Shown in pieces: positions 18,710 to 30,387 of a DNA stretch of 42,418 nt. The notes under the pieces were generated by a model that saw only the letters and a list, made by a program, of their open reading frames with translations, made no database searches and was not told the DNA's origin. Origin of the DNA: SAR324 cluster bacterium (GTDB taxonomy: Bacteria; SAR324; NAC60-12); the NCBI GenBank assembly GCA_014382365.1, contig JACNJW010000038.1:1-42418 (forward strand), written 5' to 3'. The first letter of the stretch is position 1, and every line of letters begins with the position of its first letter. A program made the position numbers and the translations under genes.

Positions 18710-20059
18710 TCAAGAAGTTGGTGTAGGGTAGTTTCCATTAAAACATGCCAGGCAATGTCCTTGATTTGGTGAGGAATCAGTCCGGTCAGTAGCAGAAATC
18801 AAACCCTCTGCAGAAATAAAATGTAAAGAATCCGCGCCTATTTTTTGACAAATTTCTGCCGGCGTCTGGGTTGCAGCAATTAGTTCCATTCTTCTGGCTG
18901 TATCAATACCGTAAAGGCAGGGGTGCATTATTGGTGGTGAAGTGACACGCATATGAACTTCAGTTGCACCCGCTGCTTTGAGTATTTCCACAATCCGCCC
19001 ACTGGTTGTACCGCGTACAATTGAGTCATCAACCAAAACTACCCGTTTCCCTTCAACTGCTTTGCGCACAACACTCAGTTTCATCCTGACTCCTTTGCGC
19101 CGTAATTCCTGATCCGGCTGGATAAAAGTACGTCCCACATAACGGTTCTTCATCATCCCCATTTCATATGGTAATCCGGACTCCTCTGCATAGCCGATTG
19201 CTGCAGCCAGTCCGGAATCTGGAACACCAATTACTAAATCTGCCTCAGTTGGTACCTCACGGCATATTTGCCGGCCCAGTTCTTTGCGTACGGTGTGTAC
19301 ACTGATTGCGTCAATTTCACTGTCTGGTCTGGCAAAATAAATGTATTCAAAAGAGCAAATAGAACGTGAACTTGGCTCCATAAATGACTGTGAATGCAGG
19401 CCCTCAGCATCTATAACCAGCATCTCCCCAGGTTCAATTTGACGTACAAACTCTGCACCGCAAACATCGAGTGCACATGTTTCAGATGCAACCACCCATG
19501 CATCAGCCAGCTTACCCAGAGAAAGCGGATGAAAGCCGCGCGGATCCTGGGCAGCAATAAGTTTTGTTTCTGTCATAAATAAAAGTGCATACGCACCTTC
19601 AATGACACGTAAGGCATCCTGAATCGCCTGTTCAATCGGAGGACCGGAGCGTGCGATGAAATGCGGCACAACTTCAGTATCACTGTTTGTCTGGAAAATA
19701 GAACCTTGCCGTTCCAACTGATTTCGCAGGCGTCCGGCATTTACAAGGTTACCGTTATGTGCCACAGCCACCTGACCGCCGGTGTAACGAAACACCAGTG
19801 GTTGGGCATTTGGTAACCCGCTGTCCCCGGTAGTGGTGTAGCGCACATGCCCGATTCCAATGTGACCCGACAATTGAAGATGCTGATCATGCCCGAAGGC
19901 TTCCGTAACCAGTCCTGTTCCACGGTGCGTGTGTATTTGTTCCCCGTCAGAAATACAAATTCCTGCGCTTTCCTGTCCACGATGCTGCAGAGAATGCAAA
20001 CCGAAATAGCTCAGTTCTGCTGCTTGAGAATGATTAAAAATCCCAAAAATACCGCACAT
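18710..20059 (-). CDS. purF: Amidophosphoribosyltransferase
   Basis: PurF makes 5-phosphoribosylamine from PRPP and glutamine, the committed step of purine synthesis. The 449-aa enzyme begins MCGIFGIF, so Cys2 becomes the N-terminal nucleophile by Met removal alone; it lacks the propeptide of the Bacillus type. The glutaminase domain (about 1-230) shows LQHRGQESAGI, GIGHVRYTTTGDSGLPNAQP and VAHNGNLVNA. The PRPP-binding domain has the signature VVLVDDSIVRGTTSG. It stands between purL (33 bp) and purM (40 bp). Feedback inhibition by AMP/GMP is known for the family, not seen here. Confidence 0.97.
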   Translation of the reverse strand: MCGIFGIFNHSQAAELSYFGLHSLQHRGQESAGICISDGEQIHTHRGTGLVTEAFGHDQHLQLSGHIGIGHVRYTTTGDSGLPNAQPLVFRYTGGQVAVAHNGNLVNAGRLRNQLERQGSIFQTNSDTEVVPHFIARSGPPIEQAIQDALRVIEGAYALLFMTETKLIAAQDPRGFHPLSLGKLADAWVVASETCALDVCGAEFVRQIEPGEMLVIDAEGLHSQSFMEPSSRSICSFEYIYFARPDSEIDAISVHTVRKELGRQICREVPTEADLVIGVPDSGLAAAIGYAEESGLPYEMGMMKNRYVGRTFIQPDQELRRKGVRMKLSVVRKAVEGKRVVLVDDSIVRGTTSGRIVEILKAAGATEVHMRVTSPPIMHPCLYGIDTARRMELIAATQTPAEICQKIGADSLHFISAEGLISATDRTDSSPNQGHCLACFNGNYPTPTS

Positions 20060-20092
20060 GAAAAAGTTTATTATTAGTTATTGAAAAAACGA

Positions 20093-22396
20093 CTATAACG
20101 AATGTTCCATTTCCCGCCCAATTGCATTTTGCCATAAATTACGTAATGACTGCAAATCAGCCTGGATAACAGGATTATTATTTAACGAAATCTCGAAGCT
20201 ACCAACTTCAGGAGTACCGGACGCTGCAGACGTTTCCGCAGAAAGCACCTTGCCGATTTGGAAACACGGCACTCCCTTTTTCTGCATGACTACATCTATC
20301 AACTCCACATTTTCCGGAGCAACACTCAGCAAAACACGGGATTGTGATTCGCTGAACAAAACCACATCAGGACGCAACTTGCTTTTTAAATCGACTGCTA
20401 TTCCATAGTTTTCTGTACATGAAGTCAACAGTACCAAAGCCAGTCCACCCTGCGAAAGGTCATGTGCCGAATTCACTATTCCGGAACGAATTATTTCCAG
20501 CAGTGTTTGCTGCAAAGTTTGCTCAGTATTTAAATCTAGTTCCGGTGGCAGACCACAAATATTCCCCAACTGCATCTGCTGATATGCACTTCCTCCCAAT
20601 TCATTTTTTGTCTCTCCCAGCAATAACAAAACGTCTCCGGAATTTTTGAAATACTGCGTAGTTGTATGGACATTATTTTCGATCAAACCAACAGCACCTA
20701 CAACCGGAGTTGGATAAATTGCTTCTCCTTCAGTTTCATTATAAAGACTAACATTCCCTCCGGTAACAGGTAATTTCAAAATATTACATGCCTCAGCCAT
20801 TCCGGAAACAGCTTGTTCTAGCTGCCAAAATATTTCCGGTTTTTCCGGATTGCCGAAGTTCAAACCATCTGTAATCGCTAACGGTCTAGCGCCAGAACAA
20901 ACTACATTCCGTGCCGCTTCCGCCACTGCAATTTTACCACCGGTTCTTGGATCAAGAAAAACATAACGCGAGTTACCGTCAATGCTCATAGCAAGTGCTT
21001 TGTCGGTACCTTCGACTCGTACTACAGCTGCATCTGAACCAGGGCACACCGCTGTGTTGGTTCGCACCATGAAATCATATTGCTGATAAATCCATGATTT
21101 TGAAGCCAACTGCGGAGTTTGAATCAACTGTTCAAAAACGCTGTTCAAATCTTCCGGAACTTCCCAGCTAATTGCGGATTGCTGTTGACGCTCAATAACT
21201 TCCTGCGGCATTTTAGCTTCACGCTGATAAATAGGAGTTGCACCGCAAACCGTTTTCAAAGGCAGTTCCGCAACCGTTTCGCTATGATGCTTGAGCCGTA
21301 AAACTGGTTCTTCAATCAGATGTCCAACTGTTACTGCCGGCACATCCCATTTTTTGCAAATCGCAAAAATATCTTCTTCACGTCCGGGGTTAGCCACAAA
21401 TAACATTCGTTCCTGTGATTCGGAAAGCATGATCTCATATGCAGACATTTTTTCTGCACGCTGCGGCACCAAATTCAAATTCAGTTCCATGCCCACACCT
21501 CCTTTGTCAGACATTTCAGTACTGGAGCAAGTCAATCCTGCTGCGCCCATATCCTGCACACTGTATATCGCACCGCTTTCATAAACTTCCAAACAGGCTT
21601 CAATCAACAATTTACCCATGAATGGGTCGCCAACCTGCACTGCCGGACGTTTTGCATCAGAATTTTGATTGAGTTCTTCCGAAGCAAATGTTGCTCCGTG
21701 TATACCGTCTCGTCCTGTTGCTGCTCCCACATAAATTACTGATTTTCCAATCCCTTCTGCTCTACCGTGCTGAAGCTGTTCATGCCGTAAAATGCCCACG
21801 CCCATGGCATTGACCAGTGGGTTTCCGCTGTAACACTCATCAAAACAAACTTCGCCACCTACAGTTGGAACGCCGATACAGTTGCCGTATCCCGCAATTC
21901 CAGCCACCACATGTCCAAAAAGATAACGTGTCCGACTGACATTGGATTTACTAGAATCTGAATTTCCGCTAGAGAGTGGTCCGAAACGTAAAGAATTGAG
22001 CACCGCAATCGGACGTGCACCCATCGAAAAGATATCCCGTAAAATACCACCAACTCCGGTTGCCGCACCCTGATATGGTTCAATTGCGGATGGATGATTG
22101 TGACTTTCGACTTTAAAAACAACCGCATAACCGTCACCAATATCTACCACACCTGCTCCTTCTCCGGGACCCTGCAGCACCTCCGGACCATCCACTGGAA
22201 AACGGGAAAGCAGTGGTTTCGAGTTTTTGTAGGAACAATGCTCTGACCACATCACACCGAATATTCCTGTTTCTGTGAGATTAGGACGCCTTCCGAGCAA
22301 CTCAACAACAAGTTTGTATTCGTCATCGCTGAGGCCCATTTGTCGGTAAACTTGTCCGTGGTATATTTGATTTGAGTCTGGTTCGGTTGAATTCAT
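20093..22396 (-). CDS. purL: Phosphoribosylformylglycinamidine synthase, large subunit (small PurL type)
   Basis: PurL converts FGAR, ATP and ammonia to FGAM, with ammonia delivered by PurQ and PurS holding the complex together. The 767-aa length is the small PurL type that needs PurS and PurQ, both present just upstream. Visible motifs are [52 protein letters not shown] and [14 protein letters not shown] choose ATG 22396 (MNSTEPDS); the longer frame begins with a TTG 15 codons earlier inside a low-complexity stretch and lacks family support. It is followed by purF at 33 bp. Confidence 0.96.
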   Translation of the reverse strand: MNSTEPDSNQIYHGQVYRQMGLSDDEYKLVVELLGRRPNLTETGIFGVMWSEHCSYKNSKPLLSRFPVDGPEVLQGPGEGAGVVDIGDGYAVVFKVESHNHPSAIEPYQGAATGVGGILRDIFSMGARPIAVLNSLRFGPLSSGNSDSSKSNVSRTRYLFGHVVAGIAGYGNCIGVPTVGGEVCFDECYSGNPLVNAMGVGILRHEQLQHGRAEGIGKSVIYVGAATGRDGIHGATFASEELNQNSDAKRPAVQVGDPFMGKLLIEACLEVYESGAIYSVQDMGAAGLTCSSTEMSDKGGVGMELNLNLVPQRAEKMSAYEIMLSESQERMLFVANPGREEDIFAICKKWDVPAVTVGHLIEEPVLRLKHHSETVAELPLKTVCGATPIYQREAKMPQEVIERQQQSAISWEVPEDLNSVFEQLIQTPQLASKSWIYQQYDFMVRTNTAVCPGSDAAVVRVEGTDKALAMSIDGNSRYVFLDPRTGGKIAVAEAARNVVCSGARPLAITDGLNFGNPEKPEIFWQLEQAVSGMAEACNILKLPVTGGNVSLYNETEGEAIYPTPVVGAVGLIENNVHTTTQYFKNSGDVLLLLGETKNELGGSAYQQMQLGNICGLPPELDLNTEQTLQQTLLEIIRSGIVNSAHDLSQGGLALVLLTSCTENYGIAVDLKSKLRPDVVLFSESQSRVLLSVAPENVELIDVVMQKKGVPCFQIGKVLSAETSAASGTPEVGSFEISLNNNPVIQADLQSLRNLWQNAIGREMEHSL

Positions 22397-22493
22397 GCTT
22401 GAAGTTACTCGATTTTTAAAGATTGCAGTGCAAATCCACAACAGTGTGGTTCCGCATTGCCAGTGGACTGGAATTTATGAATTTCGGATTGAA

Positions 22494-23156
22494 TCACTGT
22501 CTTAATGATTCAAAAATAATTCGTCCATCTGCACTACCCATCCAGGCTGACATAGCACGTTCCGGATGCGGCATCATACCGAGGACGTTACCGGTCTCGT
22601 TGGTGATTCCAGCAATATCAGCTAAGGAACCGTTTGGATTAGATCCCGAGTATCGGAAAACAATTTGACCGTTCTCTTCCAGTTTTTGAAGTGTCTCAGG
22701 ATCACAAGTGTAATTACCTTCACCGTGTGCAATAGGCAGTTGAATTGGCAGGTCTGTTTTGCCTGCATAACCAGTAGTGAAGCAAGTTTCTGTATTACTT
22801 ACCTCCAAAGAAACAGAATCACAAACAAAACGTAAACCAGAATTTCGGTGCAGTGCTCCAGGAAGTAAACCGCATTCTGTTAGAATCTGGAAACCATTGC
22901 AAATACCCAGTATCCGGATACCGGATGCTGCTGCACACTGCAGCGCTTTGTGAACTGGCGCCCGTGCAGCCAGTGCACCGGCTCTTAGTGCATCACCATA
23001 AGAAAAACCACCCGGCACCAAAACTGCGTCAAAACCTTCCAGAGTATCATGAGTGTACCAGATATACTCGGCCTCCATCCCCTCAACAGAATTAGCGGCT
23101 TTATAAAGATCATGATCACAATTTGACCCGGGAAAAACGAGCACAGCACATCGCAT
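22494..23156 (-). CDS. purQ: Phosphoribosylformylglycinamidine synthase, glutaminase subunit
   Basis: PurQ hydrolyses glutamine to feed ammonia to PurL. It is a class I amidotransferase of 220 aa with [33 protein letters not shown], the nucleophile Cys86 in [16 protein letters not shown], and the His-Glu pair in MMPHPERAM near the C-terminus. Two ATGs stand in tandem (23159 and 23156). The first overlaps the purS stop; the second has GGAGG at better spacing and matches the family start, so I use it. PurS, PurQ and PurL form one complex, and the three genes are contiguous. Confidence 0.96.
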   Translation of the reverse strand: MRCAVLVFPGSNCDHDLYKAANSVEGMEAEYIWYTHDTLEGFDAVLVPGGFSYGDALRAGALAARAPVHKALQCAAASGIRILGICNGFQILTECGLLPGALHRNSGLRFVCDSVSLEVSNTETCFTTGYAGKTDLPIQLPIAHGEGNYTCDPETLQKLEENGQIVFRYSGSNPNGSLADIAGITNETGNVLGMMPHPERAMSAWMGSADGRIIFESLRQ

Positions 23157-23422
23157 CATTCCTCCAATTCAAGCGGTAACTCCAGTATTTCAATCTGGTA
23201 ATTTTCAATCACAGAGTTTACCAGCAAAGCTTCACACATTTTCCGTAAACGTAATTCAGCCTTTTTAAGATCACTTTCATCCAACCAGATTTCTATCGAT
23301 TTTCCAATACGTACATTTTGTGCTTCGGAGTAACCGAGACTTTGTAGAGAATGCTGCACCGCAAGACCCTGGGGATCCAAAACATCTTGTTTTAGTGAAA
23401 CAGTGACAATTCCTTTGAGCAT
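23156..23422 (-). CDS. purS: Phosphoribosylformylglycinamidine synthase subunit PurS
   Basis: PurS is the small structural subunit that bridges PurQ and PurL. The 88-aa protein starts [20 protein letters not shown] and continues with [19 protein letters not shown], the family pattern of a ferredoxin-like fold. It overlaps the purQ start region and lies 21 bp after purC. Its presence agrees with the short PurL type. Confidence 0.95.
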   Translation of the reverse strand: MLKGIVTVSLKQDVLDPQGLAVQHSLQSLGYSEAQNVRIGKSIEIWLDESDLKKAELRLRKMCEALLVNSVIENYQIEILELPLELEE

Positions 23423-23443
23423 CTTTATCGAGTTTGTTTAAGT

Positions 23444-24154
23444 TTAATTGTTAGAATTCAACCGACGATAGACCTCTGCATAAGCAGCAGTCACTCCGCC
23501 CAGATCGCGGCGAAAGCGGTCTTTGTCCAGTTTTTCATTTGTTTCCATGTCCCAAAATCTGCAAGTATCCGGTGATATTTCATCTGCTAACAGAAAAGAA
23601 CCAGATGCTTCACGCCCAAATTCCAGTTTAAAATCTACCAGCAATAATCCCAGTGGTTCAAGCAGTTCCAATAAATGCTGATTAATTTCAAGTGCCTGCC
23701 TGCGCAGTTTTTCCAGCTCAAAAGTAGTAGCCAATTCCAAAGTCTGAACATGAACATCTGCCAGAAGTGGATCACCTAATTCATCGTCTTTGTAATAAAA
23801 CTCTACAATAGGTTTCGGCAATTTCCTTCCTTCTTCCCAACCCAGACGTTTGCTCAATGAGCCGGCTACAATGTTGCGGGTTACCACCTCCAATGGTACA
23901 ATTTCCACTCGACGCACCAATTGTTCAGTCTCAGAAATTTTTCTGACAAAGTGACTGGAAATACCATGTTCCTCCAAATAATTAAAAAAGAAAGACGTAA
24001 TTTCGTTGTTGAGCTGGCCCTTTCCTTCAAGTTGCTCAAATTTTTCTCCATTGAAGGCAGTCGTGTCGTTTTTGTAGGAAATGCGGACTATTTCCGGATC
24101 GTCAGTAGAAAATATTTTTTTAGCTTTTCCTTCGTAGAGCAGTGTATCAGACAT
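23444..24154 (-). CDS. purC: Phosphoribosylaminoimidazole-succinocarboxamide synthase
   Basis: PurC joins CAIR with aspartate using ATP to give SAICAR. The 236-aa enzyme starts LYEGKAKKIFSTDD and shows KNDTTAFNGEKFEQLEGKG, VVTRNIVAGSLSKRLGW, LVDFKLEFGRE and ADEISPDTCRFWD. The start is ATG 24154, which has TGAGGA six bases upstream and gives the usual family length. A longer frame from a TTG at 24193 overlaps purK but adds unconserved residues. The substrate aspartate could come from the aminotransferase that heads this operon. Confidence 0.96.
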   Translation of the reverse strand: MSDTLLYEGKAKKIFSTDDPEIVRISYKNDTTAFNGEKFEQLEGKGQLNNEITSFFFNYLEEHGISSHFVRKISETEQLVRRVEIVPLEVVTRNIVAGSLSKRLGWEEGRKLPKPIVEFYYKDDELGDPLLADVHVQTLELATTFELEKLRRQALEINQHLLELLEPLGLLLVDFKLEFGREASGSFLLADEISPDTCRFWDMETNEKLDKDRFRRDLGGVTAAYAEVYRRLNSNN

Positions 24155-24189
24155 ATTGTTCCTCATTGCATAGAAAGCAGGGGGAAAGT

Positions 24190-25350
24190 TCAAAGCATTT
24201 TTCTAAGCAGATCCTCATCCCAAATTTCCAGTTCAAGCAGTGGTTTCAGTAGTAATTCAGGCACATCGTTTGTAAAATTAAGATGACCCATTTTGCGCCC
24301 CGGGCGGCATTCCTGTTTTCCGTACAAGTGCAGTTTTGCTTCAGGCGGTAAATGCTTTAATTTTTTGAGCAGCAAAGGCAAATGTTCTCCCAAAACATTG
24401 AGCATCAATGCCGGTTGTCTCAAAGCGGTCAAACCCAGAGGCCAGTTTGCAATCGCCCTTAAATGCTGTTCAAACTGAGATGTAGCACACGCGTCTTGTG
24501 TAAAATGACCGGAGTTATGGGGACGTGGAGCCAACTCGTTAACCAGTAATTTTCGATCTGCTAGGACAAACATTTCTACTCCGAGAACACCGACCAAGTC
24601 CAGTCCCTCTGCAATTTTTTTTGCCAGTGAATTTGCTTGTTCTGTCACTCTGGAATCTAAGCTAGCAGGTATTCTACTGATGGTCAGTATATTTTTTTGA
24701 TGGAGATTTTCTGCAACAGGGAAAGTGCAAACTTCGCCGTGAATGTTACGGGCAACAATCACTGATATTTCCTTTTCAAAGCTTACAAATTGTTCTGCAA
24801 CTAATTCTTCATTTAACTGCCTCAGCTTTGAAAATGGCGCTGGAATTTGATCTTTTCCAACAAGATGAGTCTGCCCTCTTCCGTCATATCCACCAGAAAC
24901 AGTCTTCAGCATCAACTCGCCAAATGTTTCTAATACAGGAACTATTTCTTCTGCTGAAGTTATTTTTTGAAAGGGTGCAACTGGAATGTTAAGTTGCTCA
25001 AGGAATTGTTTTTCGAGGAGACGATTTTGAGCTATCCGAAGAATTTCACTGCCTGGAGGAACAGCTACTCTATTTTCAAGCCAAGCTACTGCAGCAGCTG
25101 CAACATTTTCGAATTCATATGTGACAACTGCAGAGGAATCTGCTAATTTTGCCAGTGCTTCTCGGTCATTATAATTTGCCGTAATTTGTTCTGCACCAAC
25201 AAGTGCCGCAGGGCAATCTGGAGTAGGATCAAGAACCACAAACCGGAAACCCATTGCCTGACCGGCCAGCACCAGCATTTGTGCCAACTGCCCTCCTCCA
25301 AGAAGGCCAATTGTAGTGCCGGGCCGCAGGGGTTCCAGAACTGGGCTCAT
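24190..25350 (-). CDS. purK: 5-(Carboxyamino)imidazole ribonucleotide synthase
   Basis: PurK carboxylates AIR with bicarbonate and ATP to N5-CAIR, the substrate of PurE. The 386-aa ATP-grasp enzyme has [20 protein letters not shown] at the N-terminus, [54 protein letters not shown] and [17 protein letters not shown]. Its ATG overlaps the purE stop by four bases (ATGA), so the two steps are translationally coupled. Confidence 0.96.
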   Translation of the reverse strand: MSPVLEPLRPGTTIGLLGGGQLAQMLVLAGQAMGFRFVVLDPTPDCPAALVGAEQITANYNDREALAKLADSSAVVTYEFENVAAAAVAWLENRVAVPPGSEILRIAQNRLLEKQFLEQLNIPVAPFQKITSAEEIVPVLETFGELMLKTVSGGYDGRGQTHLVGKDQIPAPFSKLRQLNEELVAEQFVSFEKEISVIVARNIHGEVCTFPVAENLHQKNILTISRIPASLDSRVTEQANSLAKKIAEGLDLVGVLGVEMFVLADRKLLVNELAPRPHNSGHFTQDACATSQFEQHLRAIANWPLGLTALRQPALMLNVLGEHLPLLLKKLKHLPPEAKLHLYGKQECRPGRKMGHLNFTNDVPELLLKPLLELEIWDEDLLRKML

Positions 25351-25847
25351 GGCAATTCTGCTTCCATAACAGTTCTGCGGATTCTTTCCCGCCTGTGGAT
25401 CAGTCGTTTACGAAGTTCTGGATTATTATTGGCAAGTATTTGTGCGGCCAGCAAGCCTGCATTATGTGCACCAGCTCCCCCAATCGCTAATGTTGCAACC
25501 GGCACACCACGCGGCATTTGCACAATCGACAACAGAGAGTCCTGTCCATTCAGAGTGGAAGTTTTTACCGGAACACCAATTACAGGAAGCAGAGTTTGTG
25601 CGGCTATCATTCCGGGAAGATGTGCTGCACCTCCGGCTCCGGCAATTATAATCTGCAAACCTCTTTCTTCTGCCTGTGTCGCATAGGCTGCCATCCATTC
25701 GGGTGTGCGGTGTGCAGATACAACACGTTTCTCAAAACTGATTTCTAATTCACTCAACACATCACAGGCTTCTGTCATGGTCTCCCAATCAGAAGTGCTG
25801 CCCATGATTACTCCAACCAAAGGTCTACCAGACTTTTTTTGTCTCAT
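25347..25847 (-). CDS. purE: N5-CAIR mutase (PurE class I)
   Basis: PurE moves the carboxyl group of N5-CAIR to give CAIR. The 166-aa class I protein has [28 protein letters not shown] with the catalytic His, and [19 protein letters not shown] followed by LPVIGVPV, the usual substrate loops. Class I PurE works with PurK, the next gene, so the bicarbonate/ATP route is used. It follows the aminotransferase stop by 17 bp. Confidence 0.96.
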   Translation of the reverse strand: MRQKKSGRPLVGVIMGSTSDWETMTEACDVLSELEISFEKRVVSAHRTPEWMAAYATQAEERGLQIIIAGAGGAAHLPGMIAAQTLLPVIGVPVKTSTLNGQDSLLSIVQMPRGVPVATLAIGGAGAHNAGLLAAQILANNNPELRKRLIHRRERIRRTVMEAELP

Positions 25848-25864
25848 AATAATTTTTGAAGAAA

Positions 25865-27049
25865 CTAGAGACCATAATAGTCGGCCAATCGTTTAAATCC
25901 CGCTCGAGAATTATCAATCGTTTCAGTAGAACAGCAAAGTGAGATCCGGAAATGACCAGGTCCGCCAAATCCTGTGCCGGGAACAAGTAAAATGTTTTCT
26001 TCCTGTGCTCGTTTTACAAAAGCAACATCATCCTCTTCAGGTGATTTTGGGAAAATGTAAAAAGCACCTTGTGGTTTGATTGCCTCAAATCCCAGTTCAG
26101 TGATCATTGAAAAAATTCGGTTGCGGGATTTCTCATAAACAGAGATATCAACACGGGCATTACCAATGAGAGGTAGAATTTTTTGCATCATTGCAGGTGC
26201 ATTTACAAAACCTAGAATACGATTACAAAGAACCAGTGCCTGCTGCAGTTCTTCTCGTTCTGCAATTTCAGGATGTACTGCAATATAACCGATTCTTTCA
26301 CCAGGCAGCCCAAGATCTTTGGAGTGTGAGTTAACTAAAATTGAGTTGGAATAGCTCAAAAAAGCATTGCTGTTTGTTAAACCGTCAAAAACCAGATAGC
26401 GGTAGATGTCATCAGAAATAAGATAGATAACATGGCCAAATTCCAAGCTTTTTCGTTTCAGCAACTCTCCAAGCTGGTCGAGTATCTCCTGGGGATAAAC
26501 CGCTCCTGTGGGATTATTAGGAGAATTAATTATAACGGCTTTTGTTCGTGGATTGAGTTTGTCTTCAATGGCAGCCAAATCCGGTTGAAAATCAGCAGTG
26601 GTGTTTACTACACTTAAATTACCACCATGATTATTGACATAGCTTCCATATTCCACAAAATATGGAGCCAGTGCCAAGACCTCATCACCGGGATTAAGCA
26701 AAGTTTTGAGCACTACATTCAAACCACCACCTGCTCCAACACACATTACCACATCCCCGCTTTGGAAGGGCAGTTTCGTCTCTGTCTGCATTATCTCGGC
26801 AACAAACTCACGTGTCTCAGGGAAACCGGCATTCGGCATATAACGATGCATGCCCTTTTCCGGATTTTCAAGTAGTTTCAACAGTTGCTGATGTACTTCT
26901 TCAGGAGGCTCTAGGATGGGATTGCCCAGCGAGAAATCAAACACATTTTCTGCACCAAACTTGGCTTTGAGTTGTGCTCCAGCTTCAAACATTTGACGGA
27001 TCCAGGAGCCCCTTTCCATGGATTCACGAATTGAATCTGCAATTGCCAT
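25865..27049 (-). CDS. Class I/II pyridoxal-phosphate aminotransferase, aspartate aminotransferase-like
   Basis: This is a fold-type I PLP enzyme of 394 aa, most likely transferring amino groups between an amino acid such as aspartate and 2-oxoglutarate. The Schiff-base lysine is in [19 protein letters not shown] contacts are [30 protein letters not shown] and [13 protein letters not shown]; and the C-terminal arginine is in [10 protein letters not shown]. Its ATG is 116 bp downstream of dnaJ, and it is the first gene of the purine operon (17 bp before purE). That position suggests it supplies aspartate for PurC, though other substrates are possible since this subgroup is broad. Confidence 0.88.
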   Translation of the reverse strand: MAIADSIRESMERGSWIRQMFEAGAQLKAKFGAENVFDFSLGNPILEPPEEVHQQLLKLLENPEKGMHRYMPNAGFPETREFVAEIMQTETKLPFQSGDVVMCVGAGGGLNVVLKTLLNPGDEVLALAPYFVEYGSYVNNHGGNLSVVNTTADFQPDLAAIEDKLNPRTKAVIINSPNNPTGAVYPQEILDQLGELLKRKSLEFGHVIYLISDDIYRYLVFDGLTNSNAFLSYSNSILVNSHSKDLGLPGERIGYIAVHPEIAEREELQQALVLCNRILGFVNAPAMMQKILPLIGNARVDISVYEKSRNRIFSMITELGFEAIKPQGAFYIFPKSPEEDDVAFVKRAQEENILLVPGTGFGGPGHFRISLCCSTETIDNSRAGFKRLADYYGL

Positions 27050-27165
27050 TATTTAATTCTCCTGCTTGTTTTGCAAATTTAAGAAATTACTGGGAATGAT
27101 TATTTTGGAATTTATCATCGCACATTACTGACAGGAAAAATATGATATTTCCAAGAAAGTTTTTG

Positions 27166-28278
27166 TCAGGAAAAAAGATTCTTGATTGATTTGACAAATT
27201 TATCACGAATCGGATTGCTCTCATCGTCACAGCAGTCATCAAATTCCTTCAATATTTCTTTTTGACGGGTGCTCAGTTTTGTTGGAGTTTCCACTACAAC
27301 CCTCACGTGCAGATCACCACGACCGCCACCTCTCAAATGTGCTATTCCTTGATTTTTTAGACGAAATATTTTATGAGTTTGAGTGCCGGCTGGAATTTTG
27401 AGACGTGCTTGCCCTTCTAAAGTTGGAACCTCAAGATCAGTTCCAAGAGCTGTCTGAGCAAAACTGACTGGAACTTCGCAGAAGATATCTGCTCCGTCCC
27501 TTTCAAAAATAGCATGATCTTTAACATTCAAAACTATGTAAAGATCTCCACTTGAGCCACCATTTGCACCATGTTCACCTTCTCCAGTAAGTTTGATTCG
27601 TGAACCGCTGGAAACACCCGCTGGGATATTAACCCGTATTCGTTTTGTTCTTGAAACACGTGTGCGTCCGTGACAGGATTTACAGGGATTTGAGATAGTT
27701 TTTCCACGTCCACTGCAACTACTGCAGGTAGTAGCCACACTAAAAAACCCTTGTTGAACCCGTTGTTGTCCTGTGCCCCCGCAGGATCCACAAATTTTTA
27801 TATCTTTTTCAGATTCTGCACCAAGACCGCTGCATGAGTCACAGGTTTCCATGCGTGGTACATCAATTTCCTTTGATGAACCAAAAACAGCTTCGTCAAA
27901 AGATATTTCCATATTATACTGCAAATCTGAGCCACGTTCTCCACGACTGGCAGACCCTCCGGAAGTACTGAAGAATTCACTAAAAATATCTCCAAATACA
28001 TCACCAAAACCACTTCCACCACCTGCACTAAAGCCACCCATACCACTTCCCATGCTATCTGCAGCATGGCCGAATTGATCATAACGTGAACGTTTTTCCT
28101 GGTCACCCAGAACTTCAAAAGCCTCAGAAGCTTCCTTGAATTTATCTTCTGCTTTTCTATCACCAGGATTTCGATCCGGATGATGCTTCATTGCAACCTT
28201 GCGGTATGCTTTTTTCAGTTCGTCTGCGGAAGCATTGCGGGACACTCCCAATACCTCATAATAATCGCGTTTTGCCAT
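27166..28278 (-). CDS. dnaJ: Chaperone protein DnaJ
   Basis: DnaJ delivers unfolded protein to DnaK and stimulates its ATPase. The 370-aa type I protein has a J domain (about 1-70) with the HPD triad in [11 protein letters not shown], a Gly/Phe-rich linker, and four zinc-finger repeats ([32 protein letters not shown]), followed by the substrate-binding C-terminal domains. The last repeat has Arg-Thr where Gly-x-Gly is usual, but its Cys are intact. It is the last gene of the hrcA operon, 78 bp after dnaK, and no obvious terminator follows. Confidence 0.97.
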   Translation of the reverse strand: MAKRDYYEVLGVSRNASADELKKAYRKVAMKHHPDRNPGDRKAEDKFKEASEAFEVLGDQEKRSRYDQFGHAADSMGSGMGGFSAGGGSGFGDVFGDIFSEFFSTSGGSASRGERGSDLQYNMEISFDEAVFGSSKEIDVPRMETCDSCSGLGAESEKDIKICGSCGGTGQQRVQQGFFSVATTCSSCSGRGKTISNPCKSCHGRTRVSRTKRIRVNIPAGVSSGSRIKLTGEGEHGANGGSSGDLYIVLNVKDHAIFERDGADIFCEVPVSFAQTALGTDLEVPTLEGQARLKIPAGTQTHKIFRLKNQGIAHLRGGGRGDLHVRVVVETPTKLSTRQKEILKEFDDCCDDESNPIRDKFVKSIKNLFS

Positions 28279-28356
28279 GAAAATCCGTTGGGGGTTACAG
28301 GTTCATTCTTAAAGATACACGCAGCACGTGTATTTTGCTTTCAGTCTGAGCCTGAT

Positions 28357-30279
28357 TCACTTTTTAACTTCCTCAAAATCTGCATCAACGATATCTTCGT
28401 CTTCTTTACCAGACTTGCCTTCAGAGGAACTTGTGTCATCGTTCCCGTCTCCGGAATCATCGCTCTGTTGCTCTGCCTGTTGACTGTATAATATTTCTGC
28501 CATTTTATGCGAAGCCTGAGTTAATGCCTCAAGATCACTCTTGATGGCTTCAACATCATCAGTTTCTAAACTCTTTTTAAGTTGCTCGCTGCAGGCTTCA
28601 ATTTTAGTTTTATCTTCTTCAGGCAGTTTTTCACCAAGTTCACTGACAGATTTTTCTGTACTGTAAATTAGTGTTTCCGCCTGATTCTTTACTTCAACAC
28701 TTTCGCGTTTTGCCTTATCTTCATCTGCAAACTGCTCAGCTTCATTGACCATATTTTCAACTTCTTCTTCAGAAAGACCACCTGAAGATTCAATTTTGAT
28801 CGTCTGTTCTTTGCCTGTACCTAAATCTTTTGCACTGACATGAACAATACCGTTTGCATCAATATCGAAAGTCACTTCGATTTGAGGCATTCCCCTTGGT
28901 GCAGGAGGAATTCCTACCAGTTCAAAACGTCCAAGAGTCTTATTGTCCGGTGACATTTCCCGCTCACCCTGTAAAACATGGATACTCACAGCCGGCTGAT
29001 TGTCTGCAGCAGTAGAGAATGTTTGACTCTTACGGGTTGGGATGGTGGTATTTCTCTCAATTAACCTCGTCATCACGCTACCCAGAGTTTCAATTCCAAG
29101 CGAGAGAGGAGTAACATCAAGCAACAAAACGTCTTTTACATCTCCGGTTAGTACTCCACCTTGAATGGCAGCACCAATTGCTACAACTTCATCAGGATTT
29201 ACTCCTTTATGCGGTTCCTTACCAAAAAAGTCTTTGACCATTTCCTGCACTTTAGGCATGCGTGTCATACCACCAACTAGAATGACTTCGTTAATATCCT
29301 TTGAAGTACAACCTGAGTCTTTAAGTGCTTTGCGACAGGGTGCAAGACAACGCTGAACAAGGTCGTCCACCAGCGCTTCAAACTTAGCACGGGTAATTTT
29401 CAGGTTCAGATGTTTTGGTCCGGCAGCATCGGCAGTTATGAATGGTAAATTGACTTCGGTTTCTGAACTTGATGACAATTCATGTTTAGCCTTTTCAGCA
29501 GCCTCTCTGAGTCGTTGAAGTGCCATCTTGTCTTCACGCAGATCAATCCCGTTTTCTTTTTTGAACTCATCTGCAAAGAAAGCGATCAGCCGATTATCAA
29601 AATCATCGCCACCAAGAAAAGTATCGCCATTGGTTGCTTTCACGTCAAAAACACCTTCACCAATTTCTAAAATAGATATATCAAAAGTTCCGCCGCCCAA
29701 ATCAAAAACTGCAATTTTTTCATCATGTTTTTTATCCAAACCATATGCCATTGCTGCTGCTGTTGGTTCGTTGATGATCCGTAATACATCCAGACCTGCA
29801 ATCTTACCTGCATCTTTAGTAGACTGACGTTGAGCATCACTGAAATAGGCTGGAACTGTAATTACAGCTTCAGTAACAGTTTCACCCAAATATTCTTCTG
29901 CAGTCTGTTTCATTTTCTGTAAAATGGAGGCAGAAATTTCCTGAGGCGAATAATTTTTATCATCAACTTTTACATATGCCAAGTTTTGATTGCCTTTAAC
30001 GATTTCATAAGACACCATTTTTTTGGTATGTTTGACTTCTGCAGATTTAATATCCTGCCCCATCAACCGTTTGACGGAATAGATTGTACGTAATGGATTT
30101 GTAACAGCTTGTCGCTTTGCAATCTGACCAATCAAACGCTCGCCATCATCATTGAAGGCAACCATGGATGGAGTGGTACGCGTGCCTTCCGCGTTTTGAA
30201 TAACTTTAGGATCTCCTCCCTCCATGATACTGACACATGAATTTGTAGTTCCTAAATCTACGCCAATGACTTTACCCAT
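28357..30279 (-). CDS. dnaK: Chaperone protein DnaK (Hsp70)
   Basis: DnaK is the ATP-driven Hsp70 chaperone. The 640-aa protein starts [19 protein letters not shown] and has all Hsp70 signatures: [41 protein letters not shown], and a substrate domain followed by the acidic tail ending [13 protein letters not shown]. Near 600-630 the tail is rich in Asp, Ser and Gly. GGAG sits eight bases before ATG 30279. It follows grpE by 108 bp, and an AT-rich interval lies between. Confidence 0.98.
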   Translation of the reverse strand: MGKVIGVDLGTTNSCVSIMEGGDPKVIQNAEGTRTTPSMVAFNDDGERLIGQIAKRQAVTNPLRTIYSVKRLMGQDIKSAEVKHTKKMVSYEIVKGNQNLAYVKVDDKNYSPQEISASILQKMKQTAEEYLGETVTEAVITVPAYFSDAQRQSTKDAGKIAGLDVLRIINEPTAAAMAYGLDKKHDEKIAVFDLGGGTFDISILEIGEGVFDVKATNGDTFLGGDDFDNRLIAFFADEFKKENGIDLREDKMALQRLREAAEKAKHELSSSSETEVNLPFITADAAGPKHLNLKITRAKFEALVDDLVQRCLAPCRKALKDSGCTSKDINEVILVGGMTRMPKVQEMVKDFFGKEPHKGVNPDEVVAIGAAIQGGVLTGDVKDVLLLDVTPLSLGIETLGSVMTRLIERNTTIPTRKSQTFSTAADNQPAVSIHVLQGEREMSPDNKTLGRFELVGIPPAPRGMPQIEVTFDIDANGIVHVSAKDLGTGKEQTIKIESSGGLSEEEVENMVNEAEQFADEDKAKRESVEVKNQAETLIYSTEKSVSELGEKLPEEDKTKIEACSEQLKKSLETDDVEAIKSDLEALTQASHKMAEILYSQQAEQQSDDSGDGNDDTSSSEGKSGKEDEDIVDADFEEVKK

Positions 30280-30387
30280 ATTCTTTCTCCTTGTTCTTGA
30301 ATGAATTCTTCCCCAGATTTAACTTCGCTGTTTACGCGTGGGAATTTTGATTAAAAAAATAAAAAATAATTTTCCTGTAATAACAAC

